Source: Lachnospiraceae bacterium 3-1 | GTDB lineage: Bacteria > Bacillota > Clostridia > Lachnospirales > Lachnospiraceae | Assembly: GCA_000403255.2 (NCBI GenBank) | Contig: KE159577.1 | Coordinates: 10,841 to 48,844 of the forward strand | Direction of reading: 5' to 3' | Length of the DNA stretch: 38,004 nt | In this document: one piece after another, positions 30,747 through 38,004 of the stretch | How the letters are laid out: the number at the start of each line of letters is the position of its first letter | Position numbering within the stretch: the first letter of the stretch is position 1 | Program-made: the position numbers and the translations under genes | Notes under the pieces: generated by a model | What the model was told of the DNA's origin: nothing | The model's database searches: none | Seen by the model: only the letters and a program-made list of their open reading frames with translations

Positions 30747-32942
30747 ATGAACATACAAACCATAAATATCCAAAATTTTCGAAAACTGCTGCAATGCCGT
30801 ATAGATGCTAGTGAAAAAACTACTATTTTTGTTGGTGCAAATAACAGCGGTAAAACATCTGCTATGGATGCACTCGGAAAATTTCTTTCAGACCGAAAGT
30901 TCACATTCAACGATATCACTGTGTCCAAACGTGCATATATCAATAAAATTGGCGAAAAGTGGGTGCAGGAGGATTGCAAAGAACCTGAGGATTTGCTGGA
31001 ATGGGATTCATTAATACCTAAAATGGATATTTGGTTGAATGTTCCATGTGATGAAATTTATTATGTCACAGATATAATCCCAACATTAAAATGGCATGGT
31101 GGTAAACTAGGAGTACGTTTGGCTTTTTTGCCTAAAGACATCGCCAAATTTTTTGCGGATTACCGTGAAGCCCATGTTGCCGCCAGAAGAACAGAAAAAG
31201 CTCAGAAAAAGACGGTCGTCCACTTATATCCGAAAAATCTATGCGATTTTTTAGAACGAAATCTAAATAGTTATTTTTCTATCAAGACTTTCATTCTTGA
31301 TCCTGCTCAAACAGATATGGATAAACCACAACAAACTCCTTTTGAGATGGAATGTTTTCAAGAACGTCCTCTTAAAGGAATAATTAAGGTGCATATGATT
31401 GATGCACAGAGAGGTTTTGCTGACCCCGATAATCCAGATAATGATAGTTCATCTAAAAAGCAATTGTCTGAACAATTGCGGGGTTATTACGATAAACATC
31501 TTGACCCAGAAAAAGTCCCATCTCCAGAAGATTTGGATATATTAAAAGCGACAGAAGACGCCAAGAAAGTGTTCGATGAAAATCTTGCCAATAAATTTCA
31601 ACCAGCGATCAAGGAATTAGAAGATTTGGGATATCCCGGAGTAGATAACCCGAAACTCACAATTGCCACAAAAATGACTACCGGTGAGACCTTAAGACAT
31701 GACGCTGCCGTACAGTATGCACTCAGTAAAGAAGATGAAACTTTGAAGCTGCCAGAGAAGTATAATGGTCTTGGATATCAGAATCTAATTTCGATGGTAT
31801 TCGGTCTTATGAGTTATAGAGATGACTGGATGCGTGAAGGAAAAGCTGGCCAAACGCAGCAGGATAACAGCAGAGCGATTGAACCATTGCATTTAGTTTT
31901 GGTTGAAGAGCCAGAAGCCCATCTCCATGTGCAGGTACAACAGGTATTTATTCGCAAAGCATATGATGTCCTAACAAACCACAAACGTATCAAGGCTAAC
32001 AAAAGCTTTTCTACGCAGCTTTTGATTAGTACTCATTCCAGCCATATTGCAAGAGAAAGCAATTTTGCAGATTTAAGATACTTTAAGCGGTTGGCAGAAG
32101 GTGTAGAGGATGATATCGCAACATCAAAGGTTATCAATTTATCTGATGTGTTTGGAAAAGAGGACAAAACAGATAAATTTGTCACTCGTTATCTACAGAC
32201 AACGCATTGTGACTTGTTTTTTGCCGATGCTGCAATTTTAGTAGAAGGCTCAGCGGAACTCATGTTGCTTCCTCATTTTATTCGTAATAAATATCCCAGA
32301 TTATATCAGCGGTATATTTCTATTCTCGGTATAAGCGGACGTCATTCCCATCGTTTAGGACCATTGATTGAGAAATTATGCCTGCCCACCCTTATTATTG
32401 CAGATTTGGATTCTGCACAGAAAGAAGGACATCATAAGGCAGTTCGTCCAGAGAGGGGGAAAGGCCTTATCAGCGGCAATTACACGATATATAAATGGCT
32501 GATTCAAAAAAGTAATTTAGATGAACTTCTGGAACTTCCTTTTAAAGAGAAAGAAATCATTAGGAAGACACCATATGAATTTCCTATCCGTGTCGCATAC
32601 CAAACACCTGTAATAGTTAATTACGATGAAAAAGATAAAGAAGCTCTCTCTAGCACATTTGAAGATTGTTTGGTCTATACGAACTACCAGACATTTAAGG
32701 ATTTGTCGCTCGAAGACTCTGGAAGCTTAGTGAAAAAAATAAATGACGAGATTAACACATCTAACACTTTTGACGAGTTTGTAAATGGAATATATGACAC
32801 CTTGCGTAATGGGAAATCTGACCAAAAGGCGGAGTTTGCCTTAGATTTGATATATGCTATTGACCCAGATGAGCTTACTGTCCCTACATATATCGATGAA
32901 GGCCTGAATTGGCTGCAATCTTATTTAGAACCGGAGGTTTAA
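30747..32942 (+). CDS. gajA: Gabija-type GajA: OLD-family ATPase with TOPRIM nuclease domain
   Basis: The 731-residue product starts like an ABC/SMC-type ATPase (NIQNFRKLLQCRIDASEKTT) with Walker A GANNSGKT at residues 30-37. The second ATPase half has a signature-like YNGLGYQNLISM, Walker B LVLVEEPEAHLH near residue 384 and the H-loop LISTHSSHIA near 426. A TOPRIM domain follows with its glutamate in AAILVEGSAELMLLP (about 499) and the acidic pair in LIIADLDSA (about 552). OLD nucleases paired with a UvrD-like helicase define Gabija, in which GajA nicks DNA when nucleotide pools fall during phage attack. At 731 residues it is longer than the Bacillus cereus protein as I recall it (near 580). 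The TOPRIM and ATPase motifs look intact. Confidence 0.87.
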   Translation: MNIQTINIQNFRKLLQCRIDASEKTTIFVGANNSGKTSAMDALGKFLSDRKFTFNDITVSKRAYINKIGEKWVQEDCKEPEDLLEWDSLIPKMDIWLNVPCDEIYYVTDIIPTLKWHGGKLGVRLAFLPKDIAKFFADYREAHVAARRTEKAQKKTVVHLYPKNLCDFLERNLNSYFSIKTFILDPAQTDMDKPQQTPFEMECFQERPLKGIIKVHMIDAQRGFADPDNPDNDSSSKKQLSEQLRGYYDKHLDPEKVPSPEDLDILKATEDAKKVFDENLANKFQPAIKELEDLGYPGVDNPKLTIATKMTTGETLRHDAAVQYALSKEDETLKLPEKYNGLGYQNLISMVFGLMSYRDDWMREGKAGQTQQDNSRAIEPLHLVLVEEPEAHLHVQVQQVFIRKAYDVLTNHKRIKANKSFSTQLLISTHSSHIARESNFADLRYFKRLAEGVEDDIATSKVINLSDVFGKEDKTDKFVTRYLQTTHCDLFFADAAILVEGSAELMLLPHFIRNKYPRLYQRYISILGISGRHSHRLGPLIEKLCLPTLIIADLDSAQKEGHHKAVRPERGKGLISGNYTIYKWLIQKSNLDELLELPFKEKEIIRKTPYEFPIRVAYQTPVIVNYDEKDKEALSSTFEDCLVYTNYQTFKDLSLEDSGSLVKKINDEINTSNTFDEFVNGIYDTLRNGKSDQKAEFALDLIYAIDPDELTVPTYIDEGLNWLQSYLEPEV

Positions 32943-32944
32943 TT

Positions 32945-34807
32945 ATGACAACAGCAGTATCAACAAATGAGAATTCTATAGATAATCATGTTGACGATCA
33001 CGTGGATAAAGAGATACGAGAATGTTTCTCTAAAGAAAATCCTAAGTGTTTCTTCGCATTTGCCGGTGCAGGTTCCGGTAAAACAAAGAGCCTGATTGAT
33101 GCCCTTTCCTTTTTAGATAAAGAGTATGGAAACGATCTGTTGTTAAACGGCAAGCAAATTGTTGTTATTACATATACAAATGCAGCCTGTGATGAAATAT
33201 CCAGAAGGCTACAATATAAACCGATATTCTCCGTTTCTACCATACATAGCTTTTTATGGGAACTTGTTAAAAATTATCAAAAAGACATCTGAGAATGGAT
33301 TACACAATCCGTAAAAAAAGACATCAAGGAACTTAAAGATAAGCAGGCAAAGGGGAAACCTGGGAAAACATTCGATAAACGGGCTGAGGAAATTCAGCGT
33401 AAAACAACAAGGCTGGCAAAATTTAATATGGTAAAGAAATTTTCTTACAATCCAAACGGAGACAATGCGGGGATTGATTCGCTTAGCCATAGTGAAGTGG
33501 TTAAAATGAGTACAGGATTTATTGCAAAAGAGCCTACTATGCAAGATATTCTGACCACGAAATACCCTATACTGCTTATTGATGAAAGTCAAGACACGAA
33601 AAAGGAATTGGTTGATGTTTTGTTAACCATATGCGAAAAATATAAAGGACGATTCACAGTGGGAATGTTCGGAGATATTATGCAAAAAATCTATAATGAT
33701 GGCAAGGATAATCTTGCTGACTGTATCCCTCACGACTGGGCGAAGCCTGTCAAGAAAATGAATCACCGAAGTGCTGTCCGTATAGTAGAGTTAGCAAACT
33801 CCATTCGCAAAACAGTCGATAATCAAGAACAAAAGCCACGGTCTGATGCAGAAGAAGGAATTGTCAGACTGTTTGTTGTAAATGCCGATGCAAACAAAGA
33901 CGCTACTGAAAAGAAAATAGCTTCCATAATGTCCGAAGACACAAATGATACTGGTTGGGATGATGAATCAGAATATAAAAGTTTAATTTTGGAACATCAT
34001 ATGGCTGCAAGCCGGTTTGGTTTTTCTGATTTATATCAACCGCTAAATGACTCCGGCAAATTTGATACAGCTTTGCGAGAAGGCTCAATTTCGGAGTTGT
34101 CAATTTTGTTTAGTATCATATCGCCACTTGTAGAGGCATATCAAAATAGGGACGAATTCCAAGTTGCAAAAATTATCAGAAAAAATTCTTCCCTTGTGGC
34201 TAGAAATGCATTCTCGGCAGAGATAGAGGATCAAACAAAGACATTACAAGAAGCAGATGCTGCTGTTGATACTTTGATGAAATTGTGGAAAGATGATAAA
34301 GATCCATTTTGTTTGGAGGTTCTTAAAACAATTAAAGAAACAAAATTATTTGATTTGGGTAGTCGTGTAGAAAGCATATTATCAGGATATGTAGAAAATG
34401 AAGATGAAAAAGTGACGGCTTTAAGAAATGCCCTTTTGGTACCATTTAGTGAATTAGAAAGATATTCTGCCTATGTTACCGATCAAACACGTTTCGCAAC
34501 ACATCAAGGCGTTAAAGGTTTAGAATTTCCCAGAGTCATGGTTATTATGGATGATGCACAGGCACGCGGCTTTTTGTTTAGCTATGAAAAGTTGTTTGGA
34601 GCAAAGGCAAAGACGGCAACGGATATAAAAAATGAACGTGAAGGCAAAGACACAAGTATAATGAGAACCGCGCGTCTTTTTTATGTTGCCTGTACCCGTG
34701 CCCAAAAAAGTTTGGCGGTTGTCGCATACACAGAAAATGTGAAATCTGTGAAAGAAACAGCATTATCAAACGGCTGGTTTACAGAAAGCGAAATTTATAC
34801 TCTCTAG
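32945..34807 (+). pseudogene. gajB: Gabija-type GajB: UvrD-like helicase, interrupted by an in-frame TGA
   Basis: ATG 32945 follows GGAGG at the end of gajA, 2 bases after its stop. The frame encodes 620 codons, with TGA at codon 116 (33290-33292) between NYQKDI and EWITQSVKKD; the same frame continues to 34807. All superfamily-1 helicase motifs are present: I in FAGAGSGKTKSL (near 42), Ia in IVVITYTNAACDEI, II in LLIDESQDTKKE (near 213), III in GMFGDIMQKIY, IV region in MNHRSAVRIVELANSIR, V in THQGVKGLEFPRVMVIMDD and VI in LFYVACTRAQKSL. A CGA or TGG codon changed by one base would give TGA. The N-terminal 115-residue piece keeps only motifs I and Ia, so the helicase is probably dead unless the stop is suppressed or is a read error. 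Confidence 0.87.
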
Positions 34808-34812
34808 TTACA

Positions 34813-34848
34813 ATACAAGGATATTGAATTGCACCATGATTCTACACG
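34813..34848. repeat. Right copy of the 36-bp direct repeat
   Basis: It matches 30477-30512 in direct orientation at 35 of 36 positions, beginning 6 bases after the gajB stop. The pair encloses exactly the two-gene defence operon and its promoter; copies are 4336 bases apart. Confidence 0.85.
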
Positions 34849-34951
34849 ATTGCAGAATAGTCTTATCTATGATTATTTTTTGCGCCATAGTGCAACCATC
34901 CAATCCCTGACGAAACCGAAAACCGAACATATTTTCATTGTTTCTTTCTAG

Positions 34952-35158
34952 TCCCTCAACTTTCTCTGTACGGGTCGATATAATCGCTCAAACGGATACA
35001 TAGACGAGCAGACCACTGCTGGGATTTGGTGGTCTAGCATTAGTGGTTCTGCTACACGTAATCACACTCTAGGCTCAAATCAAGCGGGTGTTTATCCTGG
35101 AGATAGCTATTACCGCAGCTACGGTTTTGCCGTCCGCCGTGTGGTACGGGAGGGGTGA
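34952..35158 (+). pseudogene. C-terminal fragment resembling a C-type-lectin-fold variable protein
   Basis: The plus-strand frame between TAG at 34949 and TGA at 35156 reads RYNRSNGYIDEQTTAGIWWS, SISGSATRNHTLGSNQAGVY and PGDSYYRSYGFAVRRVVREG. The order WWSS, then a variable polar stretch, a G-VYP turn and a final R-YGFAVR is that of the C-terminal CLec domain in FISUMP-like surface proteins and in diversity-generating-retroelement targets. No start codon or ribosome site precedes it and the frame is closed upstream, so it is a 3' remnant. No reverse transcriptase is in the window. Confidence 0.5.
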
Positions 35159-35243
35159 GAGAGAAATACTATCATCCATACGGTTAACCGAATCGCTTTA
35201 AGTCCGGGAGGAAACTATTATAGTGGTATTTATCCATAAAATG

Positions 35244-35252
35244 TGGTATACT
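35244..35252 (+). promoter_or_regulatory. Extended -10 promoter of the antitoxin-Fic operon
   Basis: TGG-TATACT (35244-35252) forms an extended -10 box; the -35 position holds only a weak TGGTAT. The antitoxin ATG lies 33 bases after the box, with GGAGGAG before it. Confidence 0.5.
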
Positions 35253-35285
35253 AAATATAATCTTAGATTGATTGGAGGAGTTTAT

Positions 35286-35456
35286 ATGACAGTAGATGCG
35301 GCTTGGGATTATGCCATTGGCATGATTAAAGTTGACGGGCTTGAGCCCACAGAAGATTTCAAAAAATATATTGAATTGGAAAAAAACGGACAGGCCACTA
35401 CGGAAGATTTAAAGAAATACCTGGACAAAAAATATAAGGTAAAGCAGGATGCTTGA
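35286..35456 (+). CDS. VbhA-like antitoxin for Fic toxin
   Basis: The 56-residue product begins MTVDAAWDYAIGMIKVDGLE and ends KKYLDKKYKVKQDA. Small proteins of this form are the VbhA-type inhibitors of class I Fic toxins, whose helix carries an (S/T)xxxE(G/N) motif that blocks ATP binding. The matching stretch here reads M-IKV-D-G, with Asp in place of Glu and Met in place of Ser/Thr, so the motif is degenerate. ATG 35286 follows GGAGGAG; the open frame extends back to 35223. It overlaps the fic start by 8 bases. Confidence 0.82.
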   Translation: MTVDAAWDYAIGMIKVDGLEPTEDFKKYIELEKNGQATTEDLKKYLDKKYKVKQDA

Positions 35457-36084
35457 TCCATATGTATATCCCGGAACTAATATCCTCAGGAATATCTTAG
35501 GTATTCAAGATCGGCAGATGTTGGATGATGCAGAGGCAGATTATGTTTCCCTTCGTCTAAGAGAACTCGCTGAGAATCCATTAGAAGGGAGTTATGATGT
35601 CGGTCATTTGGCCAAAATGCATAAATATATCTTCCAGGATATTTACGAATGGGCTGGAAAAATCCGCACAATCAACATAGAAAAAGAGGAACCTGCATTA
35701 GGCGGTTTGTCCTTAGAATATTCGGACAAAGCAAAAATTGAGGGCGATTTGTCTGACGCCTTAAAGAAGATGGCATCACGTTCTTGGGCCAGCCTATCTT
35801 TAGATGACAGGGCAAAATGTTTTTCAGAAGATTTAGCGGCAGTATGGAAAGTACATGGTTTTCGTGAAGGCAATACCAGGCTTGCCGTGACTTTTTGTTG
35901 CCAGTTTATCGAGGCGCAAGGAATCTCCATTGACCGAACAATTTTTGAGAAACATAGCACGTACGTCCGGACTGCGCTTGTCGCTTACTCAGCAGTATTC
36001 CACGATTTAGGGGATTTATCTAAGAAAGAATACTTGGAAAGAATCATCAGAGACTCTTTGGAACATGCAAAAAACACTGTGTAA
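35449..36084 (+). CDS. Fic-family toxin (AMP transferase)
   Basis: A 211-residue protein with a VbhT-like Fic domain: YEWAGKIRTINIEKEEPALG in the flap region, LDDRAKCFSEDLAAVWKVHG and the catalytic loop HGFREGNTRLAV, followed by TFCCQFIEAQGISIDR. Compared with HPFREGNGRTQR, the catalytic His and the FREGN anion loop are kept, the second Gly is Thr and the last Arg is Val, changes of a kind I associate with Fic proteins of Clostridia rather than damage. Fic enzymes transfer AMP to target proteins such as topoisomerases. Its start lies inside the antitoxin gene, so the pair is coupled. Confidence 0.88.
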   Translation: MLDPYVYPGTNILRNILGIQDRQMLDDAEADYVSLRLRELAENPLEGSYDVGHLAKMHKYIFQDIYEWAGKIRTINIEKEEPALGGLSLEYSDKAKIEGDLSDALKKMASRSWASLSLDDRAKCFSEDLAAVWKVHGFREGNTRLAVTFCCQFIEAQGISIDRTIFEKHSTYVRTALVAYSAVFHDLGDLSKKEYLERIIRDSLEHAKNTV

Positions 36085-36094
36085 GGAATAAAAC

Positions 36095-36131
36095 TTTAAA
36101 AAGCCCACGGAATCAATCCCGCAGGCTTCAT
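36095..36131 (-). terminator. Weak terminator between fic and the recombinase remnant
   Basis: AAGCC (36101-36105) pairs with GGCTT (36124-36128), with an inner CGG/CCG pair and two mismatches. On the minus strand a TTTTTAAA run follows, so it best serves the recombinase remnant that reads towards it. Confidence 0.4.
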
Positions 36132-36181
36132 ATGACTAAGTTACTCACAGCCGGGCTGTGCATTATTAAAGTGCTGTTGTA

Positions 36182-37597
36182 TTATTTTTTCTTTTTGTTT
36201 TTTGGCATTTGTATTGGAATTCTCGTTCCATCCCGGAACAGGAATTCCAATTTTTCATCGGCGTATACGGTCACGAATTCAACCATAGAGCTCCATAAAT
36301 CATCGTCGAACTCATCCAAAATATCCCCACATTCCCGCAGTTCATCCAGGCAACGGCGGATTTGCTCTTTCCTTCCCGATTGTTCCAGGATTTCTTTTTG
36401 TATAGCCCCGATTTCCTCCTCAGCCTTTTTACATTCTGTATCCAGCTCAGAAAAGCGCCGGTTGTATTCCTCCTGGTCTTGAATCTGCCTCGTGTTTTCT
36501 TCCATATAAAGGCGGAGATTATTCATCAGATGACTATGCTTGTTTTGAGCTTCAGCCAGTTGCCTTTCTAACTTACTGGTATCAGCGAGCAGCGGCAACA
36601 TTTCCTCAAACCGGGCAATATACTGTTCTTTATCGCCAAGCATCCGGTTAAATGCTTCCACGAAGGCTGCTTTGAGGGCTGCCTCATCCAAATTCGGAGT
36701 GGAGCAGGCCGTTTTTTCTTCATATTTTTGGTTGCAACGCCAAATGTATTTACGGTGCTTACTGTTACTGTGCCAGACCTTCCGGCCGTAATAACCGCCG
36801 CAGTCTCCACAGATAACCTTTGCTGTAAACGGGCTGCTGCGGTGCAGCTTATGGCGTTCCGGCCGCCGCCGTTCAATCTCTTTTTGCACCAGGTCAAAAG
36901 TTGCCGGGTCAATGATGGCCGGGTGAGAATCCTTGATATAGTATTGCGGTATCTCGCCACAGTTTTTCTTGACGCGTTTGGTTAAGAAATCAGCAACGTA
37001 GGTTTTCTGGAGCAGGGCGTCGCCTTTGTATTTCTCGTTTTGGAGAATGCTCATAATTGTCGAGACGCTCCACTTTTCCTTGCCCATTGGCGTTGGTATG
37101 CCCTGTTTTGTGAGGTGGTCGGCAATCATCCGGACAGTCTGTCCTTCTAAAAACAGTTGGTAAATCTTGCGGACAATTTTTGCCTCGTCCTCCACAATCT
37201 CTAAGATACCATCCTCACCTTTCTTGTACCCAAGGAAGTGTTTATAGGCAAGGGAGAACTTCCCTTCCTCCATGCTGCGGCGCTTCCCCCAGGTAATGTT
37301 CTCGCTGATGGAACGGCTTTCCTCCTGTGCTAGGCTGCTCATAATCGTAATCATGACCTCGCCTTTGGCATCTAAGGTGTAAATGTTTTCCTTCTCAAAA
37401 TATACTTCCACATTCCGCTCCTTTAGCTTGCGGACAGTCGTCAGGGTATCTACTGTATTGCGGGCAAAACGGCTGATGGATTTGGTGAGGATCAGGTCAA
37501 TTTTGCCATCCAGTGCGTCTGCCACCATACGGTTAAACCCCTCACGTCTTTTAGTGTTCGTGCCGGAGATTCCTTCGTCTATGTAAACGCTGTCTTT
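36182..37597 (-). pseudogene. Large serine recombinase, N-terminally truncated
   Basis: From about 37586 leftward the frame reads VYIDEGISGTNTKRREGFNR and then MVADALDGKIDLILTKSISR, FARNTVDTL, the Recombinase domain (VRMIADHLTKQGIPTPMGKE), a zinc ribbon (CGDCGGYYGRKVWHSNSKHR), a coiled coil and the tail FVTVYADEKLEFLFRDGTRI. About 75 N-terminal residues, including the catalytic serine of the YARVS motif, are missing; in their place lies the iteron array. The first in-frame ATG (37528) is internal to the catalytic domain. Strand exchange should be impossible. It resembles the 528-residue recombinase at 6134-7720 along its whole length. Confidence 0.85.
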
Positions 37598-37598
37598 G

Positions 37599-37738
37599 AT
37601 ACAATTTGATTTTGCCTTTGTACTTTTTGATTTTGCCCTATACCTTTTGATTTTGCCTGCACTTTTTGATTTTGCCCCTATACCTTTTGATTTTGCTTAT
37701 ACTTTTTGATTTTGCCCCGTAGGAAAATCAAATTGTAT
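37599..37738. repeat. 20-bp iteron array bounded by perfect 15-bp inverted repeats
   Basis: TTTGATTTTGCC occurs six times in the same direction, starting at 37605, 37626, 37646, 37665, 37686 (last C changed) and 37705, i.e. at steps of 19-21 bases. The block is bounded by ATACAATTTGATTTT (37599-37613) and its exact reverse complement (37724-37738). Regular spacing of two helical turns points to cooperative protein binding on one face, as at iteron-type origins. Confidence 0.8.
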
Positions 37739-37744
37739 AAAATT

Positions 37745-37786
37745 GTAGAAAGCCTGCGGCATCCCGTCAGCCGCAGGCTCCTTTTA
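37745..37786 (-). terminator. Terminator hairpin of the right-edge recombinase gene
   Basis: AGCCTGCGGC (37751-37760) and GCCGCAGGCT (37770-37779) form a perfect 10-bp stem. On the minus strand it lies just after the stop codon of the edge gene and is followed by TTTCTACAATTTTAT, a modest T-rich tail. Confidence 0.7.
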
Positions 37787-38004
37787 CGCTTTTATCTCCA
37801 TCCCGTTCTTGAAAGTGAAGCGGATGTCCTCTCTGCTGTACACCGTGGCGTACTCCACAAGACTGTACCAGTCATCCTCTTTAAATTTCGTGAGCGGGCC
37901 GTCCATCTGCTCCAGGCAGGAAACGAACCGCCCGATTTTCTCCCGCTTTGCCTGCCGCTCAGTGATGGCGCTGCCGACTTCCGAAAGCCGCCCCTTCGCC
38001 CTGT
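37784..38004 (-). CDS. Large serine recombinase, C-terminal part (cut by window edge)
   Basis: The last 73 codons of a gene entering from the right: SEVGSAITERQAKREKIGRF (coiled-coil end), EQMDGPLTKFKEDDWYSLVE, YATVYSREDIRFTFKNGMEI. It matches the C-terminal end of the 528-residue recombinase (VTVYGKEDVRFTFKNGMEV). The catalytic part is outside the window, so its integrity is unknown. It reads towards the iteron array. Confidence 0.85.
   Translation of the reverse strand, partial: RAKGRLSEVGSAITERQAKREKIGRFVSCLEQMDGPLTKFKEDDWYSLVEYATVYSREDIRFTFKNGMEIKA

Noticed and set aside
33290-33292. UGA read as an amino acid across the locus (alternative code)
   Set aside because: Many genes in the window end with TGA in overlaps typical of real stops (for example at 14856 and at the antitoxin/fic junction), so a recoded genome does not fit.
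37599-37738. CRISPR array
   Set aside because: The repeats are only 12 bases at 20-base steps with very short, similar spacers, unlike CRISPR repeats and spacers, and no cas gene is present.

Overview
The window looks like a chromosomal stretch of a gut-type Clostridia member, probably Lachnospiraceae. This rests on the gene families, strong AGGAGG ribosome binding sites, the style of the large serine recombinases, and a high-GC tailed-phage module next to AT-rich islands. It is mosaic: host genes, a nearly complete late-gene block of a siphovirus-like prophage, a compact AT-rich defence cassette, and recombinase-rich ends.

Layout, left to right. 1-603: 3' end of an IS110-family transposase and its flank. 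604-2914: a radical SAM gene and a dihydroorotate-dehydrogenase-like gene (minus strand) diverge from an HxlR-family regulator (plus strand), with a perfect palindrome between them. 2915-5160: an ECF sigma factor and its membrane-anchored partner, overlapping and probably autoregulated. 5160-6133: about 1 kb without genes, holding two families of short repeats that resemble plasmid iterons. 6134-10235: two overlapping large serine recombinases (one with a triplicated zinc-ribbon module), a SHOCT-like small protein and an HTH/zinc-finger protein. 10290-30165: phage lysis, tail, head and packaging genes, all on the minus strand. In the direction of transcription they run large terminase, (toxin-antitoxin pair), portal, ClpP-type protease, HK97 capsid, head-tail connectors, major tail protein, frameshifted tail chaperones, tape measure, distal tail protein, tail/baseplate proteins, GH18 tail protein, holin, endolysin. 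30477-34848: a 4.3 kb AT-rich segment on the plus strand, bounded by 36-bp direct repeats, carrying a Gabija-type pair (OLD-family ATPase/TOPRIM nuclease gajA plus UvrD-like helicase gajB). 34949-36084: a fragment resembling the C-terminus of a C-type-lectin-fold variable protein, then a VbhA-like antitoxin and Fic toxin. 36182-38004: an N-terminally truncated serine recombinase, a 20-bp iteron array bounded by perfect 15-bp inverted repeats, and the C-terminus of a further recombinase.

How it works together. The prophage late operon is largely intact, but early genes, repressor and a recognisable small terminase are not in the window, and the tape measure gene carries a 4-bp tandem duplication that shifts its frame. 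The prophage is therefore probably a defective or rearranged remnant, unless that lesion is a sequence error. The defence cassette has its own promoter and opposite orientation, so it is expressed independently of the phage; its gajB has an in-frame TGA at codon 116. Two toxin-antitoxin pairs (RelE/ParE-RelB inside the phage late region, VbhA-Fic beside the Gabija cassette) could stabilise the region.

The most notable items are the repeat-bounded Gabija cassette, the hidden -1 frameshift tail chaperone with a textbook A AAA AAC slip site, the two iteron arrays without an initiator gene, the triplicated recombinase module, and the lectin-like variable-protein fragment. All identifications come from reading motifs; no database search was run.
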